A stretch of 25,706 nt of DNA from Bacillota bacterium (GTDB lineage: Bacteria; Bacillota; Clostridia; Peptostreptococcales; Anaerovoracaceae): contig JAHZHA010000026.1 of NCBI GenBank assembly GCA_019420525.1, forward strand, positions 33,019 to 58,724. The letters run 5' to 3'. How positions within the stretch are numbered: the first letter of the stretch is position 1; every line of letters starts with the position of its first letter. Shown here piece after piece: positions 15,504 through 24,103 of the stretch. The position numbers were made by a program, and so were the translations under genes. The notes beneath the pieces were generated by a model, which was not told the DNA's origin, ran no database searches, and worked only from the letters and a program-made list of their open reading frames with translations.

Positions 15504-17423
15504 ATGGCGGATTTCATAAGAAAAAAAATCTCAGAGCTGCCCAAACAGTTGGCGGACAAGATCGCGGCCGGCGAAGTGGTGGAACGGCCGCTTTCCATCG
15601 TCAAGGAACTCGTCGAAAATTCCATCGACGCAGGAGCTGATTTTATCACCGTGGAAATCAAAAAGGGCGGAAAAACGTATATCCGGGTGACGGACAACGG
15701 CTGCGGCATTCCCAAAGAAGAGGTGGAACTCGCCTTCAAACGCCACGCTACCAGCAAAATCTCAAAGATGCGCGATCTGGATTCCATCGAAACGCTGGGT
15801 TTCCGCGGAGAGGCGCTTTCCAGCATCGCAGCTGTATCCAGGACAGAAATCATCACCAAATCTCCCGAGGAGCCCGTAGGCACTTCTGTCGTCAACGAAG
15901 GCGGAAGTATCATCTCGGTTTCAGATACCGGCTGTCCTGACGGCATGACTATCGTAGTGCGGGATCTCTTCTACAATACGCCGGCACGACTGAAGTTTCT
16001 GAAAAAGGACAATACAGAGAGTTCTCTGATCATCGACTTCATTTCAAAAATCGCCCTGGCTTATCCCGGCATACGCGTCCGTCTGATCAATAACGGAAAT
16101 ACGCTTTTCACCACACCGGGAAGAGGAGACCGCTTCCTGGCCATCGCCACTGTCTACGATCCTCACACGGCGGAGAATATGATACGTATCGACGACGCCG
16201 AAGACGATATGTTTCACCTGGAAGGATACGTTTCGCCGCCGGACTACACGAGAATCAACCGGAAAAACCAGATTTTCTTTGTCAACGGCAGATACGTACA
16301 GAGCAAAGTGATCGAAAAGGCGGTGTCCGACGCTTACCGGCAGCGGCTGTTTGAAGGCCGTTATCCTGTAGTTTTCTTATTCCTCAGTGTGCGTCCCGAA
16401 CTTCTGGATGTAAATATTCATCCGAATAAAAAAGAAATCCGCTTTGACGATGAAGACAGGGTCAGCGATTTCATCACCAGAGCCATAAAGAAAGGCCTCA
16501 GCAGCAGAGAAGCGGTGGGGGGCATCACTTTCTGCAGAGATGCTGATACTTCCGGAACGACTGCCGAAGCGTCGGCGTACAGTCCGGAAAAAAAGAAGTC
16601 GGGAAGAAAGCAGGAAAGCGGGCAGCACCAGATGGATATACGTGCGATCCTGAGAGAAAAGCGGGCGGAACAGGAACAGGCCTCCGCAGATTCCGTTTCG
16701 GAAGAGGCAGCCTCGTACCGGAGCATATCTTCTGACGCCTCTGCAGCTCCCACTCCCGAAAGATCAGGTACTTTTTCCGATATCCCGGCGAAGGAGAACG
16801 AAAAGAAGATTTTCGCTCCCCGCATCATGCCGCCGGAACGCGTTCCGTTTCAGATTTCAGAGATCCGGCCGGTGGGTTCCATTTTCGCATCATATATTCT
16901 GGGCGTCAGCGACGACACTTTTTTTATGATCGACCAGCACGCGGTGCACGAACGGATCTTTTACGAGAAGTTGACCAGAGAATTTTATCGTCAACAAAAG
17001 GCTTCTCAGACGGTAGCGCTGCCGCTGAAGATCGATGTGAGTCCGGCAGTCCGCGAAAAAGAGGAAGACTGGATGGATTTTCTGATAAATATCGGCTTCG
17101 GAATCGAAGAGTTCGGGCCGAGAACGTATGCTGTGAAGGCTTTTCCGATGTATATGGATTATGAGTCGGCCGAAGCGTTTCTGACGGATTTTTTCGACAG
17201 TCTGGATGAACCCGGGGCATTCCGGGACCGGCGGACGGCGGACCGGATCATCATGCGAGCGTGCAAAGCCGCGGTAAAATTCAATGACCGCCTTAGCGCT
17301 GCGGAAATCGATCAGCTGCTCCGGGATCTGGCGGCGGCAGAAAATCCTTTTTCCTGCCCTCACGGACGGCCGACGATTATCAAGATGACAAAGAGAGAGA
17401 TCGAAGCGCTGTTTAAGCGTTAA
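15504..17423 (+). CDS. mutL: DNA mismatch repair endonuclease MutL
   Basis: 639 residues from the ATG at 15504, chosen because GGGAGG lies 7 bp upstream and MADFIRKKISELPKQLADKIAAGEVVERP is the usual family N-terminus; an in-frame ATG at 15429 adds 25 unlikely residues. GHKL ATPase motifs: ENSIDAGAD, DNGCGIP, GFRGEALSSIAAVS. A Ser/Glu/Lys-rich linker spans about 345-440. The C-terminal domain carries the nicking-endonuclease metal motif DQHAVHERIFYE (477-488), ACKAAVKF and CPHGRPT (from Cys618), so this MutL should cut DNA, as expected for a bacterium without MutH. QTVALP (from residue 502) fits the MutL clamp-binding motif. Downstream of mutS, upstream of miaA. Confidence 0.97.
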   Translation: MADFIRKKISELPKQLADKIAAGEVVERPLSIVKELVENSIDAGADFITVEIKKGGKTYIRVTDNGCGIPKEEVELAFKRHATSKISKMRDLDSIETLGFRGEALSSIAAVSRTEIITKSPEEPVGTSVVNEGGSIISVSDTGCPDGMTIVVRDLFYNTPARLKFLKKDNTESSLIIDFISKIALAYPGIRVRLINNGNTLFTTPGRGDRFLAIATVYDPHTAENMIRIDDAEDDMFHLEGYVSPPDYTRINRKNQIFFVNGRYVQSKVIEKAVSDAYRQRLFEGRYPVVFLFLSVRPELLDVNIHPNKKEIRFDDEDRVSDFITRAIKKGLSSREAVGGITFCRDADTSGTTAEASAYSPEKKKSGRKQESGQHQMDIRAILREKRAEQEQASADSVSEEAASYRSISSDASAAPTPERSGTFSDIPAKENEKKIFAPRIMPPERVPFQISEIRPVGSIFASYILGVSDDTFFMIDQHAVHERIFYEKLTREFYRQQKASQTVALPLKIDVSPAVREKEEDWMDFLINIGFGIEEFGPRTYAVKAFPMYMDYESAEAFLTDFFDSLDEPGAFRDRRTADRIIMRACKAAVKFNDRLSAAEIDQLLRDLAAAENPFSCPHGRPTIIKMTKREIEALFKR

Positions 17424-17517
17424 AACCTTTCTCTGCGTCTTCTGTGAGAAAATATCACTTTTTTGTAAGAAAGCTGTAAGAAAACGGACTTTCAGCCACC
17501 ACGGAGGATCTGATAAA

Positions 17518-18516
17518 ATGAAAAACAGAATCATCCCCGTCATTGTCGGACCTACAGCTGTAGGAAAGACGGAATGTGCTATACGGATTGCGCAGGAGTT
17601 GGACGGAGAAATCGTATCTGCTGATTCCATGCAGATCTACCGGTTTATGGATATCGGCAGCGCCAAGCCTACGGCGGAAGAACAGGCAGCTGCCCGGCAC
17701 CATCTCGTGGACACCATAGACCCCAGAGAGCCTTTCAGTGTGGCCGAATACTGCCGGATGGCCAGAGAATGTATTGAAGATATCTTCCGGAGAGGCAAGC
17801 TTCCGGTGATTTCCGGAGGGACGGGACTCTATGTCAATTCTCTGATTTACGACATGGATTTTTCCGCACCTCCAGCCGACAGAAATCTACGGGAAAAATA
17901 TCAGACCATCGCTCAGGAGAAGGGAGCGGAATATCTCCATTCCCTGCTGGCAGAAGTGGATTCCGAGGCGGCAGCACGGATCCATCCGAATAATGTAAAG
18001 AAGGTGATACGAGCCATGGAAGCCGCGAAATCCGGCGAAAAAATCCCTTCTTTTGAAAATTCCTTCCGCAGGACATCTTCTTATACCTGCATTCTCATAG
18101 GACTTCAGCGGGACCGGGCGGAGCTGTATGATCGCATCAACCGTCGCGTTGACATCATGATGGAAGCCGGTCTGGAGGATGAGATCAGAAGACTCATGGA
18201 CATGGGCCTGTCTTCGGAGGATATCTCCATGAAAGGTATCGGTTACAAAGAACTCATCGACGCCATGAACGGCTTCAGCACCAAGGAGGAAGCGGTGGAG
18301 CTCATCAAGCGAAACAGCAGGCGATACGCCAAGCGGCAGATGACGTGGTTCCGCAGGTATCCGGACATTCGCTGGTTTTATCTGACGGAAAATCGGGAAA
18401 ATATGGAGAATGCGGACGCCGCGGAGAAGAATGGAGATGTGACGGAACAGATTCTCATGTACATCAGGGAAAAGTCGGCGGAAACTGCAGCTGAGGCGGA
18501 AAAGGCACAGATATGA
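17518..18516 (+). CDS. miaA: tRNA dimethylallyltransferase MiaA
   Basis: 332 residues. Transfers a dimethylallyl group to N6 of A37 in tRNAs that read codons starting with U. Walker A-like GPTAVGKT (11-18), DSMQIYR (Asp36, Ser37) and SGGTGLY are present, as is the typical IGYKEL and RRYAKRQMTWFRR region. GGAGG lies 11 bp before the start. The last 25 residues are Glu/Ala-rich and not conserved. The stop overlaps the next start in an ATGA, so the recombinase is translationally coupled. In several Firmicutes hfq follows miaA; here it does not. Confidence 0.97.
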   Translation: MKNRIIPVIVGPTAVGKTECAIRIAQELDGEIVSADSMQIYRFMDIGSAKPTAEEQAAARHHLVDTIDPREPFSVAEYCRMARECIEDIFRRGKLPVISGGTGLYVNSLIYDMDFSAPPADRNLREKYQTIAQEKGAEYLHSLLAEVDSEAAARIHPNNVKKVIRAMEAAKSGEKIPSFENSFRRTSSYTCILIGLQRDRAELYDRINRRVDIMMEAGLEDEIRRLMDMGLSSEDISMKGIGYKELIDAMNGFSTKEEAVELIKRNSRRYAKRQMTWFRRYPDIRWFYLTENRENMENADAAEKNGDVTEQILMYIREKSAETAAEAEKAQI

Positions 18517-19742
18517 AAGATACAGAGCAACAAAAGAAAAAAAGCGGAGAAGACGGAAGAGCAACGAAGAGTCTGAATCCTGAGGAAACCGTGAAGAGAA
18601 AGACCGAAATGCCGGAAAGAGAAAAAATCCGCCTGCAAAACAAGAGCGGAAAGCCCGACAATGTCGTTCTGAAGGAAATTCAGATCGAAGACGAGTGCGC
18701 GAAAATCCAGTCGGAGCTTCCGTCCTTTATGCGGGGATTTTTCGCGTATATGCGACAATCTCTGCTGTCCATGTCCCGACTGGCGTATCTTCACGACATC
18801 CGCTTTTTCTGTCAGTATCTCATCGACCAGACAGATCTCACCGAAGCGTCGGAAATCCGGCAGATCAAAGCATCGGAATTCGCCGCTATCCGAGGAGCGG
18901 ATATCAATGTCTTCATCGACTACTGCCGGAGATACCGGGTCAGAAACGACGACGGAGAAATCGTTATCTACGAAAACAACAACAAGACTCTGGCCCGGAA
19001 GAAATCTTCTCTCTCGGTGCTTTTCAAATTTCTCTACCGTGAAGAGATCATCCCTCGCAACATCACCGATCAGTTTGACCCGATCCGGATCCCCAAGGTT
19101 TCTGACCGGGAAATCAAAGCACTGCAGGACAACGAGGTCATGATCATGCTGGACGCTGTCTCCACGGGAGAGCATCTCACCGAAAAGGAAAAGCAGTACT
19201 GGAAAAAGACGAAAAAGCGGGACAAAGCGATTCTCGTGCTGTTTCTGACATACGGACTGCGTCTGTCGGAACTGCAGCAGCTCAACGTCTCTTCTTTCAA
19301 CTTTCAGAGGGGCGAATTCACCGTCTACCGGAAGCGCGGAAAAGAGTCGGCCATGCCGCTGAACAACCGCACTGTCCTGCGGGCTCTGCGGGAATATATC
19401 GAAGAAGAACGGATGAGCGAAGAAAAGATAAAACCGGGTCATGAAGATGCGCTGTTTCTCTCTCTTCAGGGGAGGAGAATGACAGAGCGCCAGATCCGTG
19501 AACTCGTAAAAAAATATACGTCCATCGCCCTGTCCACTTCCAGGTCTGCCGGCTACAGTCCCCATAAGCTGAGAGCCACCGCAGCTACATCTCTTATCGG
19601 ACGGGGAAATTCCATCTTCGACGTGCAGAAGCTTCTGGATCACGAACACGTCACGACTACACAGCTTTACGCCGGCCACAGACTGAGTACAAAGCGCGAT
19701 CTGGTGGGTAGCTTCGAATGGGACGACGACTTCGACAGGTGA
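18513..19742 (+). CDS. Tyrosine recombinase, XerC/XerD-like
   Basis: 409 residues. All catalytic positions are visible: Arg250 (TYGLRLSEL), Lys274 (YRKRGKE), His351 and Arg354 (HKLRATAAT), His377 (LLDHEHV) and nucleophile Tyr386 (TQLYAG). The core-binding SAM-like domain spans about 66-195 (LPSFMRGFFAYMRQ, then SRLAYLHDIRFFCQYL). The first ~55 residues are a Lys/Glu-rich, probably disordered extension that makes it longer than XerC/D (about 300). The ATG overlaps the miaA stop by 4 bp. It is a stable-looking gene in a housekeeping operon rather than part of a mobile element: there are no att-like repeats, excisionase or phage genes nearby. It could be a chromosome dimer resolvase or have another target; not decidable here. 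Confidence 0.92.
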   Translation: MKDTEQQKKKSGEDGRATKSLNPEETVKRKTEMPEREKIRLQNKSGKPDNVVLKEIQIEDECAKIQSELPSFMRGFFAYMRQSLLSMSRLAYLHDIRFFCQYLIDQTDLTEASEIRQIKASEFAAIRGADINVFIDYCRRYRVRNDDGEIVIYENNNKTLARKKSSLSVLFKFLYREEIIPRNITDQFDPIRIPKVSDREIKALQDNEVMIMLDAVSTGEHLTEKEKQYWKKTKKRDKAILVLFLTYGLRLSELQQLNVSSFNFQRGEFTVYRKRGKESAMPLNNRTVLRALREYIEEERMSEEKIKPGHEDALFLSLQGRRMTERQIRELVKKYTSIALSTSRSAGYSPHKLRATAATSLIGRGNSIFDVQKLLDHEHVTTTQLYAGHRLSTKRDLVGSFEWDDDFDR

Positions 19743-19831
19743 GGCGGGGGAAAGGCTTACGGAACCGGCGTCACCACAGAAATCATATAGAAAAAATTGC
19801 ATTTAAATGGATAATAAGGAAGAAAGACAAC

Positions 19832-21124
19832 ATGCAGAACAACACATTTCAGCTGCTGACAGAGGAATTCGGAATTTCACCAAAGGTTCTTGAACTCGTC
19901 AGCAGAGCAGAGGAAAAAACTGCCGCAAAATTTGCGGAATTAGATGACATAAAAGCGTACAATCAATATAAGGTTTTGGACGTATTTCGCAGAAACAAAA
20001 TCAGTGACCGTCATTTTGCATGGAATACGGGATATGGCTATGATGATGCCGGAAGGGATGCACTGGAAAGCGTCTATGCAGATACCTTCGGAGCGGAAAG
20101 CGCTATCGTCCGTCCGCTGATCGTCAACGGCACGCATGCCCTGACTCTGACACTCACCGGAATCCTCAGACCAGGTGACGAAATCGTCTACTGCACCGGC
20201 GCTCCTTACGATACGCTGGAAGAGGTCATCGGCATCCGGGGCGAGGGCAGAGGATCTCTAAAGGAATTTGGCGTCACTTACCGCCAGGTGGAACTGCGGG
20301 AAGACGGAAGAATCGACATCGAAGCCGTAAAAAACGCCATCAACGATAAAACGCGCATGATGTGCGTCCAGAGAGCCACCGGTTACGGATGGCGCAGAGC
20401 GATCACGATTCCGGAAATCGAAGAGTGGGCTGCTGCGGTAAAATCCGTCAGACCGGACATAATATGTATGGCGGATAACTGTTACGGCGAATTTCTCGAT
20501 ACAAAAGAACCCACCGAAGTGGGTGTCGACGTCATGGCGGGCTCTCTCATCAAGAATCCGGGTGGCGGCATCGCTCTGGCTGGCGGTTACATCGCAGGAC
20601 GAAGCGATCTCATCGAACTGATTTCCTACCGGATGACTTCACCGGGTATTGGAAAAGAATGCGGTCTCATGTTTGGCCAGACGCGAAGCATGCTTCAGGG
20701 ATTTTTCATGGCTCCAAACGTAGTCAACGGTGCGGTAAAGGGTGCGATGCTATGTGCAGCCGCCTTTGAAGAACTGGGCTTTGATGTTTGCCCGACTTCA
20801 CAGGAAGATAGAAGCGATATCATCGAGGCAGTGAAACTGGGTTCTCCGGAAGCCGTCATTGCATTTTGCCGGGGCATTCAGAGCGCGGCTCCTGTAGACG
20901 CCTATGTGACACCGGAACCGTGGGATATGCCGGGATATAACGATCCCGTGATTATGGCCGCCGGCGCCTTCGTGCAGGGATCTTCCATCGAACTTTCCGC
21001 CGACGCGCCGATCCGGGAACCGTACATCGTGTACTTTCAGGGCGGAATCACATATGAACACTCCAAATTCGGCGTAATCAAAGCGCTTCAGGCTCTTTAC
21101 GACGAAAAACTCATTCAGCTTTAA
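19832..21124 (+). CDS. Methionine gamma-lyase family / aluminium-resistance-type PLP protein (YnbB-like)
   Basis: 430 residues. Fold type I PLP enzyme of the YnbB group: NTGYGYDDAGRDALE, RPLIVNGTHALTLTL, and the cofactor lysine Lys241 in GSLIKNPGGGIA, preceded by MADNCYGEF. The true substrate is uncertain; the family is annotated both as a C-S lyase and as 'aluminium resistance protein'. Start chosen at 19832 with AAGGAAGA 10-12 bp upstream; the open frame before it overlaps the recombinase end. The order miaA ... ynbB matches that of many Clostridia, so it belongs to a conserved neighbourhood. Confidence 0.9.
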   Translation: MQNNTFQLLTEEFGISPKVLELVSRAEEKTAAKFAELDDIKAYNQYKVLDVFRRNKISDRHFAWNTGYGYDDAGRDALESVYADTFGAESAIVRPLIVNGTHALTLTLTGILRPGDEIVYCTGAPYDTLEEVIGIRGEGRGSLKEFGVTYRQVELREDGRIDIEAVKNAINDKTRMMCVQRATGYGWRRAITIPEIEEWAAAVKSVRPDIICMADNCYGEFLDTKEPTEVGVDVMAGSLIKNPGGGIALAGGYIAGRSDLIELISYRMTSPGIGKECGLMFGQTRSMLQGFFMAPNVVNGAVKGAMLCAAAFEELGFDVCPTSQEDRSDIIEAVKLGSPEAVIAFCRGIQSAAPVDAYVTPEPWDMPGYNDPVIMAAGAFVQGSSIELSADAPIREPYIVYFQGGITYEHSKFGVIKALQALYDEKLIQL

Positions 21125-21169
21125 ATGACAATACAGGGAAAAAGGGAACGATCTTCAGGGGAAAAATGA

Positions 21170-22081
21170 ATGACGGATAATTATAAGAAAACGATGGCGC
21201 AAAAGCCAGAGCAAGAAAAGAATAAAAAGAATAAAACAACTGGTATGAGCCGCGGCAGAAAAATACTGTCACTGTTTCAGCTCGCATTGCTTCTGGCAAT
21301 CGTCGTGGGAATACCGGCCATTCTTTATTTTCGCAATCCGGAAATCATCGAAAATTTCAGATCTTTAGAAAAATTCAATGAGTGGATTGCACAGTACAAA
21401 AGTGTCGGCATTCTCATCTATATCGTCTGCCAGATCGTGCAGATCGTCATCTCCGTCCTTCCGGGCCAGGTGATTCAGATCGCAGGAGGATACCTCTTCG
21501 GTTTTCTGACGACGTTTTTGATTTCTATCGTCGGAGCCGCTGCGGGCACACTGATCACATTCTATCTGGCGAAGCTGCTGGGCCGAAATGCCATCATTCT
21601 CATCTGCGGAGAGGAACGTTTTCACAAATACCAGCGGATCATGTCGACGCAGCGGGCCAGAAAAGTGATCTTCCTGATCTACCTGATACCCGGCTTGCCC
21701 AAGGATCTCATGGCCTACGCTGCCGGGGTATCGGGCATCAACGCTTTTGAATTTATCCTGCTGTCACTGGCGGGCAGAATTCCGGCCATGACGGTTTCCA
21801 TCCTCTTCGGCGTGAGTCTTTATTCCGATAATTATCTCAGCGCCGTATTGATCGCCGCGGCCATGGCGGTCATTCTGCTGATCTGTTTCATAAAGAGAAA
21901 AAAGCTGACCGCGTTTATCGAAAAAGCGGAGACGAAGACGAACGAACTCTACCGTGCAAAAACGGGACGCAGTCTGATGGATATCGAAGCGGATGAAACA
22001 GACGGAAGAAAGGAAGAAGACCGTACAGAAGAGGCAGCAGAAGCGGAAAATGCGGGAAAAGACGCAGACGTGCGGAGCTGA
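21170..22081 (+). CDS. TVP38/TMEM64 family (VTT domain) membrane protein
   Basis: 303 residues. Lys-rich cytoplasmic N-terminus (1-32), then several membrane segments (about 33-54, 79-96, 104-137, 165-185, 195-215, 222-242) and a charged C-terminal tail of about 60 residues rich in Glu. VTT-domain motifs are present: LPGQVIQIAGGYLFG (98-111) and IPGLPKDLMAYAAGVSGI (173-190). DedA/VTT proteins are implicated in lipid scrambling or flipping, including undecaprenyl-phosphate recycling for some members; the role of this one is not known. AGGGGA precedes the ATG at 21170; ATG at 21166 is out of frame. Confidence 0.9.
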   Translation: MTDNYKKTMAQKPEQEKNKKNKTTGMSRGRKILSLFQLALLLAIVVGIPAILYFRNPEIIENFRSLEKFNEWIAQYKSVGILIYIVCQIVQIVISVLPGQVIQIAGGYLFGFLTTFLISIVGAAAGTLITFYLAKLLGRNAIILICGEERFHKYQRIMSTQRARKVIFLIYLIPGLPKDLMAYAAGVSGINAFEFILLSLAGRIPAMTVSILFGVSLYSDNYLSAVLIAAAMAVILLICFIKRKKLTAFIEKAETKTNELYRAKTGRSLMDIEADETDGRKEEDRTEEAAEAENAGKDADVRS

Positions 22082-22100
22082 GAAGAAAAATGACACAGAG

Positions 22101-22130
22101 AAAAAAGCTGGCACACGGCTTTTTTCTTTT
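22101..22130 (+). terminator. Possible terminator after the VTT-domain gene
   Basis: AAAAAAGC (22101-22108) and GCTTTTTT (22118-22125) form an 8-bp stem, mostly A-T, followed by CTTTTTC. It is weak in G-C, so it may be partial. Confidence 0.45.
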
Positions 22131-22184
22131 TCTCCCGAGGAATCCGACGGGGGAAAGACAATCTGCAGCGACAAAGGAGAATTT

Positions 22185-23150
22185 ATGCAGTCCATATTAC
22201 TCGAAATATTTTTATTGGCAGTGGGTTTTATCCTTCTGGTGAAGGGGGCCGACTATTTTATCGACGGGGCCTCCAGTATGGCTCTGAGGTTCCATATCCC
22301 GATGATCGTGGTGGGACTTTCCGCCGCTGCTTTCGGAACGTCTCTTCCCGAAGCCGCCATCAGCATCAGTGCAGCGTTTAAGGGAAATCCTGAAATTTCC
22401 GTGGGAAACGTGATGGGCAGCAATATCCTGAACATATTGCTGATTCTGGGAATCACCGCCTGTATTACGCCTCTCGCAGTGCGCAGAAACACCGTACGGA
22501 CGGAGATACCTCTCGTCATCGGTGTCACAGTGTTCGTCACATGCGCCGGGACATTTCTGGGAGAACTGAACTTTTTCGTCGGAGCAATTCTCTGGGCGAT
22601 TCTCATCGCCTTTTTTATCTATCTGCTGATTCTGGTAAAAAGGGGACGGGCAGACAGCGGAATGACGCAGGCTCACACGATACTCAGTCCGGGCAGATCT
22701 CTTTTCTGTATCGCCATCGGGATCGTCGCTGTGGTTCTGGGCAGTGATGTGGCCGTTGACAGCGCTTCCTCCATTGCGAAGTATGCCGGCGTCAGCGACA
22801 GGATCATCGGGCTTACCGTTATCGCTCTGGGGGCCAGTCTGCCGGAACTCGCCATCAGCGCAAAAGCCGCTCTGAAGGGAAATGCTGATATTGCCGTAGG
22901 AAACATCGTCGGCAGCAATCTCTTCAACCTTCTCTTCGTGCTGGGCACTACCACGCTTCTGACTCCGGTAGCCTTCAGCCGGAGCTTCATCGCTGACGGA
23001 ATCATCTGTACTGCAGCGGCTCTGCTCCTCTGGCTCTTCTGCTCGAAGAACGGAAAACTCTCTTTGAGACACGGTTTTCTGATGATTCTCCTCTACGCGG
23101 CATATATCGCATATCTCGTCATGGGGCAGGCCGGATATTCGTTGATCTGA
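22185..23150 (+). CDS. Calcium/sodium antiporter (CaCA family, YrbG-like)
   Basis: 321-residue integral membrane protein with the inverted internal duplication typical of the CaCA superfamily. The two alpha-repeats are GTSLPEAAIS followed by VGNVMGSNILN (51-83) and GASLPELAIS followed by VGNIVGSNLFN (216-248). About ten hydrophobic segments are expected. It exchanges Na+ (or another monovalent cation) for Ca2+. Start chosen at 22185 because AAAGGAGA lies 5 bp upstream and the protein begins directly in the first membrane segment; the in-frame sequence before it overlaps the previous gene and is hydrophilic. Confidence 0.93.
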   Translation: MQSILLEIFLLAVGFILLVKGADYFIDGASSMALRFHIPMIVVGLSAAAFGTSLPEAAISISAAFKGNPEISVGNVMGSNILNILLILGITACITPLAVRRNTVRTEIPLVIGVTVFVTCAGTFLGELNFFVGAILWAILIAFFIYLLILVKRGRADSGMTQAHTILSPGRSLFCIAIGIVAVVLGSDVAVDSASSIAKYAGVSDRIIGLTVIALGASLPELAISAKAALKGNADIAVGNIVGSNLFNLLFVLGTTTLLTPVAFSRSFIADGIICTAAALLLWLFCSKNGKLSLRHGFLMILLYAAYIAYLVMGQAGYSLI

Positions 23151-23344
23151 CAGGAAAACGGGAATCTGCAGAAATTGTCCGTCACACAATCCAGAAGACC
23201 GTCATAATAGAGCATTGGAACTTTCCACGACAACATGTCGGCATCTGCAGTTAATTGCTGGAGTTTGCCGACAGCTTTTTTTGCAGTGATATATTCTCCG
23301 CTGCAGATCAGATGATACAGGTTATTGACCAAAGGTATTTTCAC
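23093..23344 (-). CDS. Doubtful small ORF, possible gene remnant
   Basis: 83 codons with a GTG start and no visible ribosome binding site. Residues 1-58 (for example SGEYITAKKAVGKLQQL, then WKVPMLYYDGLLDCV) look protein-like and have no overlapping gene. The last 19 codons are simply antisense to the antiporter's 3' end. I do not recognise any family. It may be the decayed end of a gene lost next to the LysM gene, where lexA commonly lies in Firmicutes, but I see no LexA sequence in it. Confidence 0.25.
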   Translation of the reverse strand: MKIPLVNNLYHLICSGEYITAKKAVGKLQQLTADADMLSWKVPMLYYDGLLDCVTDNFCRFPFSCQINEYPACPMTRYAIYAA

Positions 23345-23402
23345 AGCAAATTTACTTTATTGCAATGCATAAAAATAAAAAGAACGCGTGTTTACATTTC
23401 TC

Positions 23403-23431
23403 TTGACTGCGAATAAATGTTCTGATATAGT
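23403..23431 (+). promoter_or_regulatory. Promoter of the LysM (YneA-like) gene
   Basis: TTGACT (23403-23408) and TATAGT (23426-23431) with a 17-bp spacer. The spacer is filled by a LexA box (23410-23423), so LexA binding would block RNA polymerase directly. Confidence 0.75.
23410..23423. promoter_or_regulatory. LexA (SOS) operator
   Basis: CGAATAAATGTTCT compares with the Bacillus-type consensus CGAACRNRYGTTYC and differs at only two positions. It lies between the -35 and -10 of the LysM gene. Confidence 0.7.
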
Positions 23432-23439
23432 ACTATTAG

Positions 23440-23453
23440 AAAACAAATGTTCA
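23440..23453. promoter_or_regulatory. Second, weaker LexA-like half-palindromic box
   Basis: AAAACAAATGTTCA shares ACAAATGTTC with the consensus but has a poor left end. It lies just after the -10, near the expected transcription start, and shares AAATGTTC with the first box. Confidence 0.45.
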
Positions 23454-23471
23454 CAAAAGGAGGAAATGACC

Positions 23472-23786
23472 ATGCTGAAGAAATACAGAATTGCATCCGC
23501 ACCACGTTTTATCACTTTTATCACTATCTGCGTACTTCTGGTGATTTTTACCTTTATTTCCATACTGGGAATCAACAATGCGGAAGGTCTTTCCGATGAA
23601 AGTGCAGTATACCAGTGCCGGCAGATAGAAGTCAGCTCCGGCGATACTCTGTGGGATCTGGCTTCTGAATATGGTCCGGAAGACGCTGATATTCGGGAGA
23701 CGATTCACGTCATCTGCACTCTCAATGATGTAGACGCTGGCAGCATCCAGGAGGGAGATATTATTATGATCCCTTCTGTGATCTAG
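23472..23786 (+). CDS. LysM-domain membrane protein, probable SOS cell-division inhibitor (YneA-like)
   Basis: 104 residues. One N-terminal membrane segment (about 12-34) and a LysM peptidoglycan-binding domain (about 51-101: IEVSSGDTLWDLASEYG, then GSIQEGDIIMIPSV). This is the layout of B. subtilis YneA, which delays septation while DNA is damaged. Control fits: a LexA box lies in the promoter. Start chosen at 23472, with AAAAGGAGGAA about 7 bp upstream; ATG at 23466 is too close. In B. subtilis lexA is divergent from yneA; here lexA is not adjacent. Followed by a strong hairpin. Confidence 0.82.
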   Translation: MLKKYRIASAPRFITFITICVLLVIFTFISILGINNAEGLSDESAVYQCRQIEVSSGDTLWDLASEYGPEDADIRETIHVICTLNDVDAGSIQEGDIIMIPSVI

Positions 23787-24103
23787 GCATCACTTGTTCT
23801 CATTCAGCCACATTCATTCATAATTTAACATATGCAGAAAACAGCTGTTCGTTAGAGCAGCTGTTTTCTGTATCGGGAGATTGTTTCGGTTATCAGACAG
23901 GAGTTAGACAGCTAAGTTGGAATCCTGTAAAGCAGTGAAAAGTTTTCTGAATATCTGCGCAAAAAGCAGGGCATTGCGGCAAATAGAATAGAAAAGATCC
24001 GTGGTAAAATAGTGTATAATATAGCGGATAACAGATGTTTCGCAGATACCTGTGAGGATCTTGACAGATCAGAACGCATCAAGTATTGAAAAGGGGAAAC
24101 GAC
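23787..24103 (+). other. 317-bp intergenic region before the EFR1 gene
   Basis: Holds the hairpin at 23835-23870 and a TATAAT at 24015-24020, preceded by TG but without a -35 at 16-18 bp, 84 bp before the EFR1 start. I see no reading frame of interest and no recognisable RNA. Confidence 0.5.
23835..23870. terminator. Hairpin terminator after the LysM gene
   Basis: CAGAAAACAGCTGTTC (23835-23850) pairs with GAGCAGCTGTTTTCTG (23855-23870) around GTTA, 16 bp with one wobble. The T-rich 3' arm (TTTTCTG) resembles Firmicutes terminators, though no long T-run follows. Confidence 0.65.

Noticed and set aside
18378..19802. Minus-strand open frame of 474 codons opposite the recombinase
   Set aside because: Antisense shadow of miaA and the recombinase, whose motifs are complete; no ribosome binding site or domain.
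23357..23578. Minus-strand open frame across the LysM promoter
   Set aside because: It covers the LexA-box promoter and the antisense of the LysM gene; the product shows no domain.
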